This document shows, piece after piece, positions 1 to 11,745 of a stretch of DNA of 64,000 nucleotides. The stretch comes from Aurelia coerulea. Taxonomy: Eukaryota; Cnidaria; Scyphozoa; Semaeostomeae; Ulmaridae. Each line of letters begins with the position of its first letter. Within the stretch, counting starts at the first letter, position 1. The stretch is taken from the NCBI GenBank assembly GCA_039566865.1, contig CM076960.1:6248001-6312000 (forward strand), in the 5' to 3' direction. The notes below the pieces were generated by a model, which saw only the letters and a program-made list of their open reading frames with translations, ran no database searches and was not told where the DNA came from. The position numbers and the translations under genes are program-made.

Positions 1-597
1 AAAAAGACAAAGGGAATCAACGATCTTGTCATACCTTTCAATAGAAAAATCAAGTATCTCGAAAAGGAGATTCCTGCGCTCCGCAAGAAGGATATAGATA
101 TACTCAAAGCGAAAGACCATTCGTCTGAGTTGTATGGAAGTTTGATCGAAGAAGAATATGGTGGATCAGCTCCTCAGTGCATTAAGCATGCAGCCATTGA
201 CCTGTATTGCCGCTTGAATCGGGCTGAAGAAGAAGTAGCACTGATCAAAAGTGAGATGATTAATGTATTGACCCATCACTTGAAGGAACGAAATAACATC
301 GACAAAAGTTTTGAGAAACACAAACATGAGACATTGTATGATCGCGGATCAATTACACTTCTCAAACAAGCGAGAAAGGTTGTAGAAAAAAGACTGTCTT
401 TGAGTGTGGCTGCCTTCCTAGAAGGAGGGTATCTGCAGGCGTCAGATATCGACATGGACCAGTTTAATGCTTCTCGCAGTGAAGAGCCCGACGGAGAACG
501 AGAAATAGACAGTGAAAGTGATGATTTCGTCGAAGAAGATGAAGATGTGACGGAAGAACTTGAATTAGACGTTTCTGTGGATTATTTTGATTATTGA
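1..597 (+). CDS. 3' end of a KDZ-like transposase reading frame (5' part outside window)
   Basis: An open frame runs from the first base to a TAA at 595-597, about 198 residues, so the window cuts into the 3' part of a longer gene. The N-terminal half is rich in charged helical residues (KYLEKEIPALRKKD), then comes a helical block with RLNRAEEEVALIKSEM and ITLLKQARKVVEKRL. The last 50 residues are very acidic and end in VDYFDY. The pattern of a helical arm, a short loop and a closing helix, then an acidic tail resembles the C-terminus of KDZ (Kyakuja-Dileera-Zisupton) transposases, which are common in cnidarian genomes. The catalytic core would lie left of the window and cannot be seen, so the family call is by resemblance only. 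It could instead be an unrelated coiled-coil protein. No start codon inside the window needs to be used. Confidence 0.5.
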   Translation, partial: KKTKGINDLVIPFNRKIKYLEKEIPALRKKDIDILKAKDHSSELYGSLIEEEYGGSAPQCIKHAAIDLYCRLNRAEEEVALIKSEMINVLTHHLKERNNIDKSFEKHKHETLYDRGSITLLKQARKVVEKRLSLSVAAFLEGGYLQASDIDMDQFNASRSEEPDGEREIDSESDDFVEEDEDVTEELELDVSVDYFDY

Positions 598-1424
598 TTT
601 TGAATATTGTACAAGGCATACGTTTCTGGAGTAATTGAGGCTTTTAGCTATGGGCCTCGGTTTAGTTATGCAAATCAGTACTCAGTCCATCAATAACGTT
701 TCCAGAAAGTAATGCTCAAGGGTTTTGAATATGCAAGGAAACTTGTTAACCATCTCAGACGTTCAAAAGTTCTGCGAAAAATGAGCTAGATGTTCCCTTG
801 ATCAATGTATTTTTTGCATGTATTGTTGGTTTTTGTGGTTTCAACGCATTATCAATGACTTTTCTTATTTAAATTAGATAGTTATCAAAAAATAGTTTTA
901 TGATGATAAAAGGGATATTCACTATAAACTGACAAGTCTCTGGTTCATTGTTTATCAACCTATTTCTTAAAGGTGATCTGAAGCGAAAATGTTTATTGAT
1001 GCAAATGAATTGCATAACAAGTCATCAGGCAATTTACATAACATTTAGTCAGCTCAGCTGCTATATTTTCTGCAACTATAACCTCCCAAAGATCAAATAC
1101 AGCTATATTTTCGTATATTATCATTAAACTTTGCAAACAAATAGCGAAAAATTTGAAAGCGAAATGAGATATCAAAGAATTGTAAACAGGATTCCTTACT
1201 GTTCGACAGTGCTGTCCATTTGCTTAAATAAGAGAATCCGTTTCATGTCACCTCTAACTGCTGTTCGTGCTTTGGCGAGAATGAACCAATGCATCTAAGT
1301 CATTTGGTCAATAATGCCATATAATGTGTATCACCTTATGAGGTATTTGCATATTTCTAATCAATTTTGTAAATCTTTTTATGATTTCTCATATTTCTTC
1401 ATGTTTTAAAAGTACGACGAAAGA
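598..1424. other. AT-rich spacer between transposase-like gene and satellite
   Basis: No convincing coding region, splice pair or repeat was seen here. Short open frames on the minus strand lack domain features. Confidence 0.5.
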
Positions 1425-4400
1425 TCTCAAAGCCAAATGGTTACGAACTCCAAGACTTCAGAAAAATATCGCATAATTTGAAAAAAAGTTGGAGAATCAA
1501 TCACAATATGCGACAAAATGAAAAAGAGACTAAAACCATACTGAGAAGAGGCTATTAGGCTATTTGTTTCAAGATTTCTGAAAAATGTCACATAATTTTG
1601 AAAAAGTTGAAAAACCAATCACAATAAGCGACAAAATGGAAAAGAGACTAAAACCATACTGAGAAGAGGCTATTAGGCAATATGTTTTGAGATTTCTGAA
1701 AAGTGTTGCATAATTTTGAAAAAGTTGAAAAAACCAATCACAATATGCGACGAAATGGAAAAGAGACTAAAACCATACTGAGAAGAGGCTATTAGGCTAT
1801 ATGTTTCGAGATTTCTGAAAAATGTCGCATAATTTTGAAAAAGTTGAAAAAACCAATCACAATATGCGACAAAATGGAAAAAAGACTAAAACCATACTGA
1901 GAAGAGGCTATTAGGCTATATGTTTTGAGATTTCTGAAAAATGTCGCATAATTTTGAAAAAGTTGAAAAACCAATCACAATAAGCGACAAAATGGAAAAG
2001 AGACTAAAACCATACTGAGAAGAGGCTATTAGGCTATATGTTTTGAGATTTCTGAAAAATGTCGCATAATTTTGAAAAAGTTCAAAAAACCAATCACAAT
2101 ATGCGACAAAATGGAAAAAAGACTAAAACCATACCGAGAAGAGGCTATTAGCCTATATGTTTCGAGATTTCCGAAAAATGTCGCATAATTTTAACAAAGT
2201 TGAAAAAACCAATCACAATATGCGACAAAATGGAAAAGAAACTAAAACCATACTGAGAAGAGGCTATTAGGCTATATGTTTTGAGATTTCCGAAAAATCT
2301 CGCATAATTTTGAAAAAGTTGAAAAACCAATCACAATATGCGACAAAATGGAAAAGAGACTAAAACCATACTGAGAAGAGGCTATTAGGCTATATGTTTT
2401 GAGATTTCTGAAAAATGTCGCATAATTTTGAAAAAGTCGAAAAACCAATCACAATATGCGACAAAATGGAAAAGAGACTAAAACCATACTGAGAAGAGGC
2501 TATTAGCCTATATGTTTCGAGATTTCCGAAAAATGTCGCATAATTTTGAAAAAGTTGAAAAACCAATCACAATATGCGACAAAATGGAAAAGAGACTAAA
2601 ACCATACTGAGAAGAGGCTATTAGGCTATATGTTTTGAGATTTCTGAAAAATGTCGCATAATTTTGAAAAAGTTGAAAAACCAATTACAATATGCGACAA
2701 AATGGAAAAGAGACTAAAACCATACTGAGAAGAGGCTATTAGCCTATATGTTTCGAGATTTCTGAAAAATCTCGCATAATTTTGAAAAAGTTGAAAAACC
2801 AATCACAATATGCGACAAAATGGAAAAGAGACTAAAACCATACTGAGAAGAGGCTATTAGGCTATATGTTTTGAGATTTCTGAAAAATGTCGCATAATTT
2901 TGAAAAAGTCGAAAAACCAATCACAATATGCGACAAAATGGAAAAGAGACTAAAACCATACTGAGAAGAGGCTATTAGCCTATATGTTTCGAGATTTCCG
3001 AAAAATGTCGCATAATTTTGAAAAAGTTGAAAAACCAATCACAATATGCGACAAAATGGAAAAGAGACTAAAACCATACTGAGAAGAGGCTATTAGGCTA
3101 TATGTTTTGAGATTTCTGAAAAATGTCGCATAATTTTGAAAAAGTTGAAAAACCAATTACAATATGCGACAAAATGGAAAAGAGACTAAAACCATACTGA
3201 GAAGAGGCTATTAGCCTATATGTTTCGAGATTTCTGAAAAATGTCGCATAATTTTGAAAAAGTTGAAAAACCAATCACAATAAGCGACAAAATGGAAAAG
3301 AGACTAAAACCATACTGAGAAGAGGCTATTAGGCTATATGTTTTGAGATTTCTGAAAAATGTCGCATAATTTTGAAAAAGTTGAAAAACCAATCACAATA
3401 TGCGACAAAATGGAAAAGAGACTAAAACCATACTGAGAAGAGGCTATTAGCCTATATGTTTCGAGATTTCTGAAAAATGTCGCATAATTTTGAAAAAGTT
3501 AAAAAACCAATCACAATATGCGACAAAATGGAAAAGAGACTAAAACCATACTGAGAAGAGGCTATTAGGCTATATGTTTTGAGATTTCTGAAAAATGTCG
3601 CATAATTTTGAAAAAGTCGAAAAACCAATCACAATAAGCGACAAAATGGAAAAGAGACTAAAACCATACTGAGAAGAGGCTATTAGGCTATATGTTTTGA
3701 GATTTCTGAAAAATGTCGCATAATTTTGAAAAAGTTGAAAAACCAATCACAATAAGCGACAAAATGGAAAAGAGACTAAAACCATACTGAGAAGAGGCTA
3801 TTAGCCTATATGTTTCGAGATTTCCGAAAAATGTCGCATAATTTTGAAAAAGTTGAAAAAACCAATCACAATATGCGACAAAATGGAAAAGAGACTAAAA
3901 CCATACTGAGAAGAGGCTATTAGCCTATATGTTTCGAGATTTCCGAAAAATGTCGCATAATTTTAAAAAAGTTGAAAAAAACCAATCACAATATGCGACA
4001 AAATGGAAAAGAGACTAAAACCATACTGAGAAGAGGCTATTAGCCTATAGGTTTCGAGATTTCTGAAAAATGTCGCATAATTTTGAAAAAGTTGAAAAAC
4101 CAATCACAATATGCGACAAAATGGAAAAGAGACTAAAACCATACTGAGAAGAGGCTATTAGGCTATATGTTTTGAGATTTCTGAAAAATGTCGCATAATT
4201 TTGAAAACGTCGAAAAAGCCAATCACAATATGCGACAAAATGGAAAAGAGACTAAAACCATACTGAGAAGAGGCTATTAGCCTATATGTTTCGAGATTTC
4301 CGAAAAATGTCGCATAATTTTAAAAAAGTTGAAAAAACCAATCACAATATGCGACAAAATGGAAAAGAAACTAAAACCATACTGAGAAGAGGCTATTAGG

Positions 4401-4560
4401 CTATATATTTCGAGATTTCTGAAAAATGTCGCATAATTTTGAAAAAGTTGAAAAACCAATCACAATATGCGACAAAATGAAAAAGAGACTAAAACCATTC
4501 CAAGAGGAGGCTATAAGGTTATTCATTTTATAACTTCTGATATATGTCGCATTATTTTTA
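1425..4560. repeat. 118-bp satellite array, about 26 monomers, with a higher-order unit
   Basis: A 118-119 bp monomer repeats head to tail about 26 times; the anchor gctattagg/gctattagc recurs at 1551, 1669, 1788, 1907, 2025 and so on to 4391, and the last copy near 4500 is diverged. Monomers fall into two types: A has ttaggctatatgttttgag and B has ttagcctatatgtttcgag. From about 2340 to 3600 the types alternate strictly. Further markers (aaagtcgaaa at the ends of the monomers anchored at 2380 and 2853; aattacaat after those at 2617 and 3089) repeat every four monomers, about 472 bp. Each monomer contains TATGCGACA and its complement TGTCGCATA, so adjacent copies can form 9-bp stems. Minus-strand open frames here are by-products of the repeat. 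Confidence 0.95.
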
Positions 4561-4629
4561 GAAATCAAAAAGCGAGAAATAGCATGTTAAAAAGAAAACC
4601 AATGTTCAATAGAGACTCGCCCAATAAGG

Positions 4630-4965
4630 TTCTGTGAATATGAGGCGAGCCAGCACGCCTGACCGCCTGGGATGAATCTAGGTGAGACTATCCTGGCCAG
4701 ATGGGCTGGCCTAGTATATGAGGCGGGCTAGCCGGCCTGGCTCGGCTAGGTGAGATGTGAGTGAACAAATACATCCTTTGTTGAATCAAGGAGCATTTAG
4801 TTCAGTAGCGGGCCAGCCCGGCAGCCGAGATATCAAAGTTATCCCGCCTTTGGCTAGCTCGCCATGGGGGCTGGCCCACCAGAAAGCGGGATGACTTTAA
4901 TTAATTTGCACTCATATGAGCTAAAGTCATCCCGCCGAGATGGGCTGGCCTCGTGACAATGCACG
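4630..4965. repeat. GC-rich foldback repeat
   Basis: This is a GC-rich island in AT-rich DNA. The arms gcgggatgacttta (about 4886) and taaagtcatcccgc (about 4922) form a perfect 14-bp stem around an AT-rich loop. Flanking blocks such as gagatgggctggcc recur near 4700 and 4938. It looks like a small nonautonomous mobile element. No target duplication could be defined. Confidence 0.6.
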
Positions 4966-5277
4966 TCATGCCCGATCATGACATTCTAAAAGAAAAGCCC
5001 CACAAAGGCCTTGACACGTTAAGAATAAATATCTTTGCGCGCAGGCCACTCATGGGAATTTCAAGACGTTTGGCCACGCGCTAGAATTGAATGTGCTGAG
5101 TAGTCAATACTGAAGGCGGCTTTTTGAAATACCGCTAATATCGCTGGAAAGTCAAGGTACATAAATCAAGCCAGCTGTTCGTTACAGCTTGCGAGCTTCA
5201 GAAACAATTTGCCATTCTGACGTATTGACCACACATTGCAATTTTAAGTGCCTCGGAGTTTCCAAAACTGGAGGAAA

Positions 5278-6187
5278 ATGGGCAGGAAGACTGGTAAGAA
5301 CAATTCAGGGACCGTACAACATTTCAGTTGTAAGTATTGCGTAGGATACACATTTTACATATATTTTAATTTGCTCCTTTGAAAGCCGGAATTCATACTT
5401 GAAAGGTTTTCTTGATTCTGCACAGCAAAAATGTTTAACGAATCATTTATCTTGGTGAGAAAATGAGTCTTTTTAGTTGCCATCGCACCACGTCTTCTTA
5501 GACCATTATAATGATATATTGTTGCAATCATTATCTTTTACATATCTATATTGCTAATCGGAACTTTGTTGGTTTTTTCTTATGATGAACGTTCTCAGTA
5601 TCGTTGTTAATTACCTTTTTCGCATAAACATCTTTTCAATGAAAGCTATTCCGACATTTAGCAGCAAATACCATGATACCGGTACATGAATTTTGAAAGC
5701 TCTTATTTATCTTTTTATGCTTTCTTTTTACCATGAAATAAAATTGCAAACCTTTGTTCATTTCAGCGAAACCCTACATGAAGTATAGAAAGAGAGAAAG
5801 ATGTCTTGCTTGTTATGGCCAAATTAAATATTTAAATACATTGACGAGACATCTGCGAACAATCCATAATTTATCAAGAACAGAGTACAACCTCAAATTT
5901 AAAGAAGATACGTACTTTCAATGCCGTAGCCCTATTGAGAAGTGCAAAGAGGACACTCAAGAAAGCAAAGGAGCCAGCCTAGTTGAAGTGAATTCCTTGG
6001 GAAAAGTTATTCCTTTGGATGTGCTTGCGCATGACAAGCGTAATGCGAGAATACATGTTCAGTACAGCGATGGTAACATCATTTGGGTTGCAACGTCGTT
6101 GCTGCTAAGAGATGACGAATTGAGGGAAAGATTTACTTTCTTCCATGCATGTGAAAAGACTTACACTGAAAGTTGTCATTCATATTG
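5278..6187 (+). CDS. Two-exon C2H2 zinc-finger protein (about 158 aa)
   Basis: Exon 1 is 5278-5329, with ATG at 5278 and donor TT|GTAAGT; exon 2 is 5767-6187, with acceptor tttcag. Both sides are phase 1 and join to Ser. The intron is about 437 bp. The protein starts MGRKTGKNNSG, is basic near the junction (KYRKRER), and carries one C2H2 finger of the form C-x2-C-x12-H-x4-H (CLAC to RHLRTIH). A region without a recognised domain follows (IHVQYSDGNIIWVATS), ending ACEKTYTESCHSY. A DNA- or RNA-binding role is likely from the finger, but the target is unknown. It lies between a KDZ-like transposase end and a homeodomain/HMG gene and could belong to the same large mobile element. If exon 1 is wrong, the finger exon is still well supported. 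Confidence 0.6.
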
Positions 6188-7827
6188 ACCCGATACTGAA
6201 CCGAACCAATGACACTACATAATTTTTGTTGTGATTCAAGCTGGCATATGCTACTATGAACACTAATAATAGGGATCGAAGGGTTCATCATTCTTCTGAA
6301 AAGGCGTGCGAGATTTTAAAACAATACCGGGTGAGTCAATAAAAAGAAACTTGTTAATGATTTTAGCACATTTTTCAAGGTTTCTCGAAGGGATATTTTT
6401 AGAAACTCCCTTGTAAAATTTCAACCGAGTGACCGATTTCAGCTAGAAAAAATCTAAAAAAAATTGATCATGTTAGCTATTCAACTAGATATTGCAAAAT
6501 ATCATTGCATACATATTCAGGTATCAGTAGCTTCTCAAACGCCCGGGCCTCTTTTTAAACTCACCCGGTAGGATCTTTTACCCTTTGACTGCTAGAAACG
6601 ATATAAAAACACGTTTGAAGGTAACTGAATTAAGTCATGATTGTAAAAATTTGCAAAACATCTTTCTAAGTTATGAGTTACAATGTTTTAGTCATAAACA
6701 AGGAAACATTGACCGAACCAAGAATCTTGGCACTTCCAAGATCGATGTTTTTACTGTCAAAATGGCAGAAGCGAACCACTTTTGGTTTCAATATTCAAAA
6801 TAAAATCGTTTCTTGATTGGTTTGTTTCTTTACATGACAAAATCCTTCGAACATTCTCATTCATGTGGTTTACAAGGGAGAGAACTCTTATTTTAATCCA
6901 CTATGGTTTGTCCGATGGAGACAACATTCGAAGAAAACGGAAGCAAGTAACAAAAAATAATATTAGAAAAGTCATCCAATCATGAAAATCGATTTTCAAA
7001 TAACCTTCGAATTTACATGATACGCTTCGTCCGCTTTGACTGCAAAAAGCAGCCTAATTTTTTCAGAATCTAGTCACACGTTAAACGAAAAGGGTGAATA
7101 AAATCGACTACAGTAAAAATTCGCATACAAGAACATACAATGTTCAAACCAAACTGTCTTGGTTTTTATGAACTGAAAATACTATGATAGAGGATGCAGC
7201 ACTAGTACTGTGGTGAAATCAGACTTGTTTAGGCCTATTAGATGAATGAGGAACAATGTATATGCATTTATTTATTTTACACAATAATCAAATTAATGCT
7301 TTGGAATGTCACAGCTGAAACTAGATCAATTAATTTTTTGTTCGAAATAAGAACCTATCAAAACCATGGTGAAATAAGGAGCAAATATTGACGATTCCAG
7401 GCTACATGTTCTTAGCGGAGGAAGGTTCTTTACATGCGGGTTTTTCCTGTATAACAGTTGACAGTACTAACTTCCAAGCCGGCAAGGATAGCAATGCACT
7501 CCTATCTATCATCTGTAATATTTAATTTGATAACATGCTTTTATAACAATTGATCTCTTTCCATACAAAATGTCGTTTTTTATATGAAGAAATGTATCTA
7601 CAGCGATTGTGGAAGCCATATAACTCATTGCATAAGAAACTAATTCTACAATGTTTAGTACGATGGTCTGATCAATTTCTTATGAAAGAGCATTAACTAT
7701 CAAGGGCAACGGACGTATATGAATCAAAAATTAATACCACTTGTATTGGTAAACAACGAGAGCTCTTGCTGATTATCTAAGACATGCATTGAAAGGCTAT
7801 GTTAGTCATGAACTTCCTGCGAAAAAC
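6188..7827. other. Gene-poor AT-rich region, contains one short MITE
   Basis: This is the convergent 3' space between the zinc-finger gene and the minus-strand homeodomain/HMG gene. Apart from the TA-flanked MITE at 6327-6568, nothing recognisable was seen. A last exon of the minus-strand gene could lie here if the donor at its fifth exon is used. Confidence 0.5.
6327..6568. mobile_element. Short MITE with CCGGGTG termini, TA flanks
   Basis: The left end CCGGGTGAGTC and right end CTCACCCGG are inverted and each is bordered by TA (6325-6326 and 6569-6570). Length is 242 bp with no coding capacity. The interior (ctcgaagggatattt, gttagctattcaactagatat) resembles sequence at about 53430-53650. 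TIR and TA duplication fit Tc1/mariner-type nonautonomous elements. Confidence 0.75.
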
Positions 7828-8507
7828 TTACAGTTCATTACTGAGTTCGATCGTCCTTTTCACGATATCACTTATGATTGAATGTCCAGATATGCTCATG
7901 GTAAATCTACCATTGTCCTCGTCAATCTCATCAAAGTATGATGGGGGCACGACCATTCTCTTGTTGTCTCGTACCAAGACTACATGCTCGTCGATCTCAG
8001 TTTGCGAGCGAAAAAGCACATAGCAACGGGGCTGGTCAGTTGCATCAAGCCATTTTCCTTTGATTTTCCCGTTCGTTTTCGCTTTTGAAGAGCATCTAAA
8101 TAGCCAGTAACATCCAGCATCACCCATGCATGGCACAATATCACCCTTCGCCACAAAAGAATTTTTCTTTGAATAAACCTTCTTGGTTTTTTCGTTAGAT
8201 TCAGGAACCACGGGAACTCTTTCTGCTTCTGCACCAGCACCATAAGTCTCTTTTTCGTTGATCACGGTCGAAGCTGGAGTAACATTTTCAGATGACTCAC
8301 TGTTGCTGGCATGACTTTCATTCTCTAAAAATAGAGGCTCTTCCTCTGTGGGCTTGAAAACAATTTGGGCAGCTTCCATAATTTTGGCAATTTGGTTCTT
8401 CCCATAATCACTGGGCTGCTTGAAAGGAATGCCTTCAGGCCAACCTTCGACAACAAATTTCTTCTGGAATTTCTTATATTCTACATTTGCAATTCCGAAC
8501 GTCTCGT
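7828..8507 (-). CDS. Exon 5 of the homeodomain/HMG gene
   Basis: Acceptor TTTCTTACTTTAG precedes 8507, and phase 1 joins to Tyr. About 225 residues follow: ETFGIANVEYKKF, then GWPEGIPFKQPSDYGKNQ and a predicted helix IAKIMEAAQIVF, a low-complexity Ser/Glu/Ala stretch, then GDIVPCMGDAGCYWLFRC and a C-terminal block with VVPPSYFDEIDEDNGR. The GLP/GWP-x-G-x-x-F-x-x-P-S-x-Y-G pattern is familiar from fungal and invertebrate proteins found near KDZ-type elements. That is a recollection, not a search result. Stop TAA at 7828-7830 overlaps donor AACT|GTAAGT, so the 3' end is uncertain. Confidence 0.65.
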
Positions 8508-9320
8508 CTAAAGTAAGAAAAAAACATAAAGTCAGGTTGCCATCCATGAGGCAGCCAAAATCAAGCACAAAAATAACAGTGCCAGTTACGTTAACACACT
8601 TGCTCAATCAATAAAAGCTTCAATGAGTTAGATGCAACATCGATCTTATTGAATTAAATTGGATTAAATGATAATTAAAAGTGCAGTATGGGAACGGTTA
8701 GTTCAAGGCCTTATTAACCTTTTTACCATATAATTTGATCAGTTACAGGAGTGATCTAGTTCCTTAATTCTTGCTTTTCTCCAGGTACCAAAGTCTACAG
8801 CGTGAACCTAAAATAGCACTTTAGATATGTTCCATTTAGATTAAGTTTACAAATGTTTCCATAAATTCCTTGCTTCTCTCTTCATATATATTCTTGAACA
8901 TGCCTATCTCAGTAGCATCACATAGCCTGTCTAAAAGGCACTGCTGCTTAGTTGGTGCCTTTGCAAATTTGAGAGCTATTTTTTGGGAACAAATGAAAGG
9001 TACTTGAGCAATGCCTCATATGTACAAGTCACAAAGTCAATCAGACTGGTAGTATTTGCTTGGTATTTATAAATGGAAGGATTTTGTGCATGGGTCTGGC
9101 AAACAGCTTCAATAAGTGACTTTCAGTACAGGTCTTGCATACATTAATATGGTTTTCCTGCTTTAGAATTTGCAGTCTTTCACATAGCTCAAGAATCATA
9201 CTAAAAAGAATTCTTTTCATTTCATGTGCACAAGGCCTGTAAGGGAATTCCGTCTTTTTCTCTTCTTATCTATGGGTAATTTATCTGAGATTAACACAAT
9301 ATTGAAATATCTACACTTAC

Positions 9321-9383
9321 AATATTTAGCATTCAACATGTTCCTTACATGCTCACTGGTGAAGACAACTTTATGAGGCAATG
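9321..9383 (-). CDS. Exon 4 of the homeodomain/HMG gene (short)
   Basis: A 63-base exon between acceptor TTTCTCTCCACAG and donor AAATATT|GTAAGT. Phase 1 on both sides. It encodes LPHKVVFTSEHVRNMLNAKY. An internal GTAAGG at about 9350 could act as an alternative donor. Confidence 0.6.
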
Positions 9384-9779
9384 CTGTGGAGAGAAATATA
9401 GGATATACTGAATATCTCATTCAGATGTTTTGTAGGACAAGAAGTCTGAAGAAAGTAACAACATTTGGAAGAAGCAATCCACTTTGTACATTCTAATTAC
9501 TATATATCGTACACAAAAGATAAAGAATTAACTTGTACTCGAACATCTCATTTGATCTTTGAAAGCTGACCAGCCACCAGTTATAAACGATTCAGTTAAA
9601 GATTGGACATTAAAAGAACCTACTAAATAAATTCAGCCATGGAGGATTTGGAGAAAGAACCATATATCTGTGGATAGCTTACTGCATACTTATATACTAT
9701 GTTAACAGCAATTGTCTTTTCTGGGATTCTAAAATGACTCAATCAAAGACTGTAGACAATGTATTTTAATATAACTAAC

Positions 9780-9927
9780 CATGAAATCTTGAAAACTTCT
9801 CACAAACATCAACATTTTCCTGCAAGAATTCTGCACTGTCAGGACTAGTGTAGTGCCGGAGCTGATTATCTTCTCTGTTAATAAGCATATAATAGCCACT
9901 CCATCCAAAACAAGCAAGAAAGTCAAC
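9780..9927 (-). CDS. Exon 3 of the homeodomain/HMG gene
   Basis: Acceptor TTTTTTATAG and donor TTTCATG|GTTAGT bound 148 bases. The phase 0 entry and phase 1 exit match both neighbours. The 49 residues begin VDFLACFGWSGYYMLINRED and end CEKFSRFH. No named domain was recognised; the aromatic-rich start suggests a folded segment. Confidence 0.6.
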
Positions 9928-10369
9928 CTATAAAAAAGGAAAGGAATCACAAAATAATGTTGTGAATGTTGCTAATATAAGGTGGGCAAACAAAATGAAA
10001 AGCATGACAATTTTTGTACTTCCTGGACTAGGTGGATTTGGATGAACTGATTTTTAATTTTTTGACATTACTCTAAATAATTCTAAGAGTCAATACTGGT
10101 TGCAATTCTGCAGTTCACTTTGATACCAATTAGCTAGCTCATATTTGCCAATTCAAAAATATCAAAAGAAATCAGCTTCAAGTGGAAAGATAAGTTGGTC
10201 TTTCATGATTTATATGCTTTAAATTTTAAGAGAGATCTTGTTATTTTCAAAATCTACATTAACTGAACGTGAAGGTGAAGTTGCGGTCTTTAGCACCAAG
10301 CACTGGGATCGCAGAAGTAGAAAAGGCCTTATCAAGTCCACAACCCCTTGTCATTATGCTGATGTGATG

Positions 10370-10450
10370 GGGCTCTACCTGGGATCAAACCCGGTCCACC
10401 TGACTGTTCTGGCTGCAATGTCAGAAGATTACACCACTGCGCCACAACAC
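10370..10450 (-). repeat. tRNA-like head of a SINE
   Basis: On the minus strand the sequence starts GTTGTGGCGCAGTGG. TGGCGCAGTGG (10434-10444) fits a pol III A box and GGTTTGATCCC (10381-10391) fits a B box with one change. T-arm pairing is mostly kept; the anticodon region and acceptor stem are not those of a functional tRNA. It lies in intron 2 of the homeodomain/HMG gene, in the same orientation. The SINE 3' end was not resolved. Confidence 0.6.
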
Positions 10451-11193
10451 CTAACTGAAATTTTCATTTCCAAGGTCAACAAAAACAGACATTACAGTGA
10501 GACCACCCCTTTGATGTTTAACAAATTCTCAAAGAATGTTGCAAATGAATTAAAGTAAGGCCCTGGAATCAAGAAGCCACATTAACAAAATATGTACCAA
10601 ATGTGAAAATATGTACCAGTGCATAAGAAGGGATACTATCCAGGATACTAAAGGATATATCCAGATACTATCCATATTAACTATTTTGCTCATTTTAATT
10701 ATTTAGCTCCAAGAGATTATGAGAGAAAGTTTATCGAAAAATCCAATTGAGTGACCTTGAGACAGAAAAACATCTAAAGACAAAGTCATGTGTACATCTG
10801 CTTTTTCTTAATCATGGGCAAAGATATCCACAATCACTAAGGCTTTTTTTCAGGAAAAATTGTCATGAAAAGTTTACTGCATGTCACGCTTTGATGTATG
10901 TAGAAGGAATTAAGAAAACTCAAAAAACATTTTGCCAGAAAACTGATTTGGGCCACAATAAAAGAGCCTTTTCCAGCAAAGGGTCAAAAAAAGGTTTTCT
11001 TGATTATGGGACTTTCCAATATTATCATATCATATATGGCTGCCTGGCAGATTTGCAGAGATTAAACATTGATTTGAGAAATCTGCTTTTGATACCTTGC
11101 TACCTTGTCATGAACTGGGGGCACATGTAGTTTATAAAATAGGCCAAACCAAAAAAGGCTGGCAATGAATCTATTCTGCCTTGCTTAACTTAC

Positions 11194-11381
11194 CTCATTG
11201 GCGAGCCTTTTCAATGAAGCTTCTACCATTTTTTTTCTGGTTGCAACAGGCAAATCTGAAGGCTTTGTTTTGTTAATGGTGTCTGCCTTTCTGTTCCATA
11301 CTTCCTTTTCCTCACCAGTAAGATTTTTCCATCTTAAATGGGCTTCCCTATTTCTTTCTTCAACTGACCAAGATGCCATTT
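11194..11381 (-). CDS. Exon 2: helices 2 and 3 of the HMG box
   Basis: Acceptor TTTTTAACAG precedes 11381 and donor AATGAG|GTAAGT follows 11194. The first two bases complete a Glu codon with the G left by exon 1. Translation continues MASWSVEERNREAHLRW then KNLTGEEKEVWNRKA, matching HMG-box helix 2 and the W-x-x-L-x3-EK-x2-W core of helix 3, then KPSDLPVATRKKMVEASLK. On its own the exon lacks HMG helix 1, and exon 1 supplies exactly that part in phase, which is the best evidence that the two belong together. Confidence 0.7.
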
Positions 11382-11626
11382 CTGTTAAAAATGAGAAAAC
11401 AATTGTGACCCAGTGATCCATATGAGCCATCAGGGCCTGGTTGTTTGAAACTGCAATTAAGTTAACACAGGATTAGGATTAACCTACAAGGGGTGAGGCA
11501 ATAAAAAGGCCCAGCGCTCGAAACATGCTGCTCTCTCAATATCAAAGCAATAATATTGAAAAGTTTCTTGTTTTATTCCCGATATGTCCAATCAGGTTCA
11601 GCAATTTATCAAGCTTTAATTGGTTG

Positions 11627-11745
11627 GTTCCTTCCCGTTGATATGTGAGATTTTCTGCAGAAAGCCCCTTTCGAAAACCTGCAAAAGCGAAGGGAAACAA
11701 CAAACAAATTTCCCTCTGTTTTCCTTCCTTTTGCTTTCCTTGTCT
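11627..11745. repeat. Dispersed repeat, second copy at about 53195-53295
   Basis: The stretch cttcccgttgatatgtgag ... gcagaaagcccctttc ... ttccttcc recurs in the same orientation at about 53195-53295 with about 20% differences by eye. No termini could be defined. Confidence 0.5.

Noticed and set aside
1427..4459. Minus-strand frames of 60 codons starting MVFQLFQNY
   Set aside because: They recur because of the 118-bp satellite; the repeat length is not a multiple of three.
1425..4560. CRISPR-like array
   Set aside because: The whole 118-bp monomer repeats with no unique spacers, and the DNA is eukaryotic.
10370..10450. Functional tRNA gene
   Set aside because: A and B boxes are present but the acceptor stem does not pair and the anticodon arm is irregular; better explained as a SINE.
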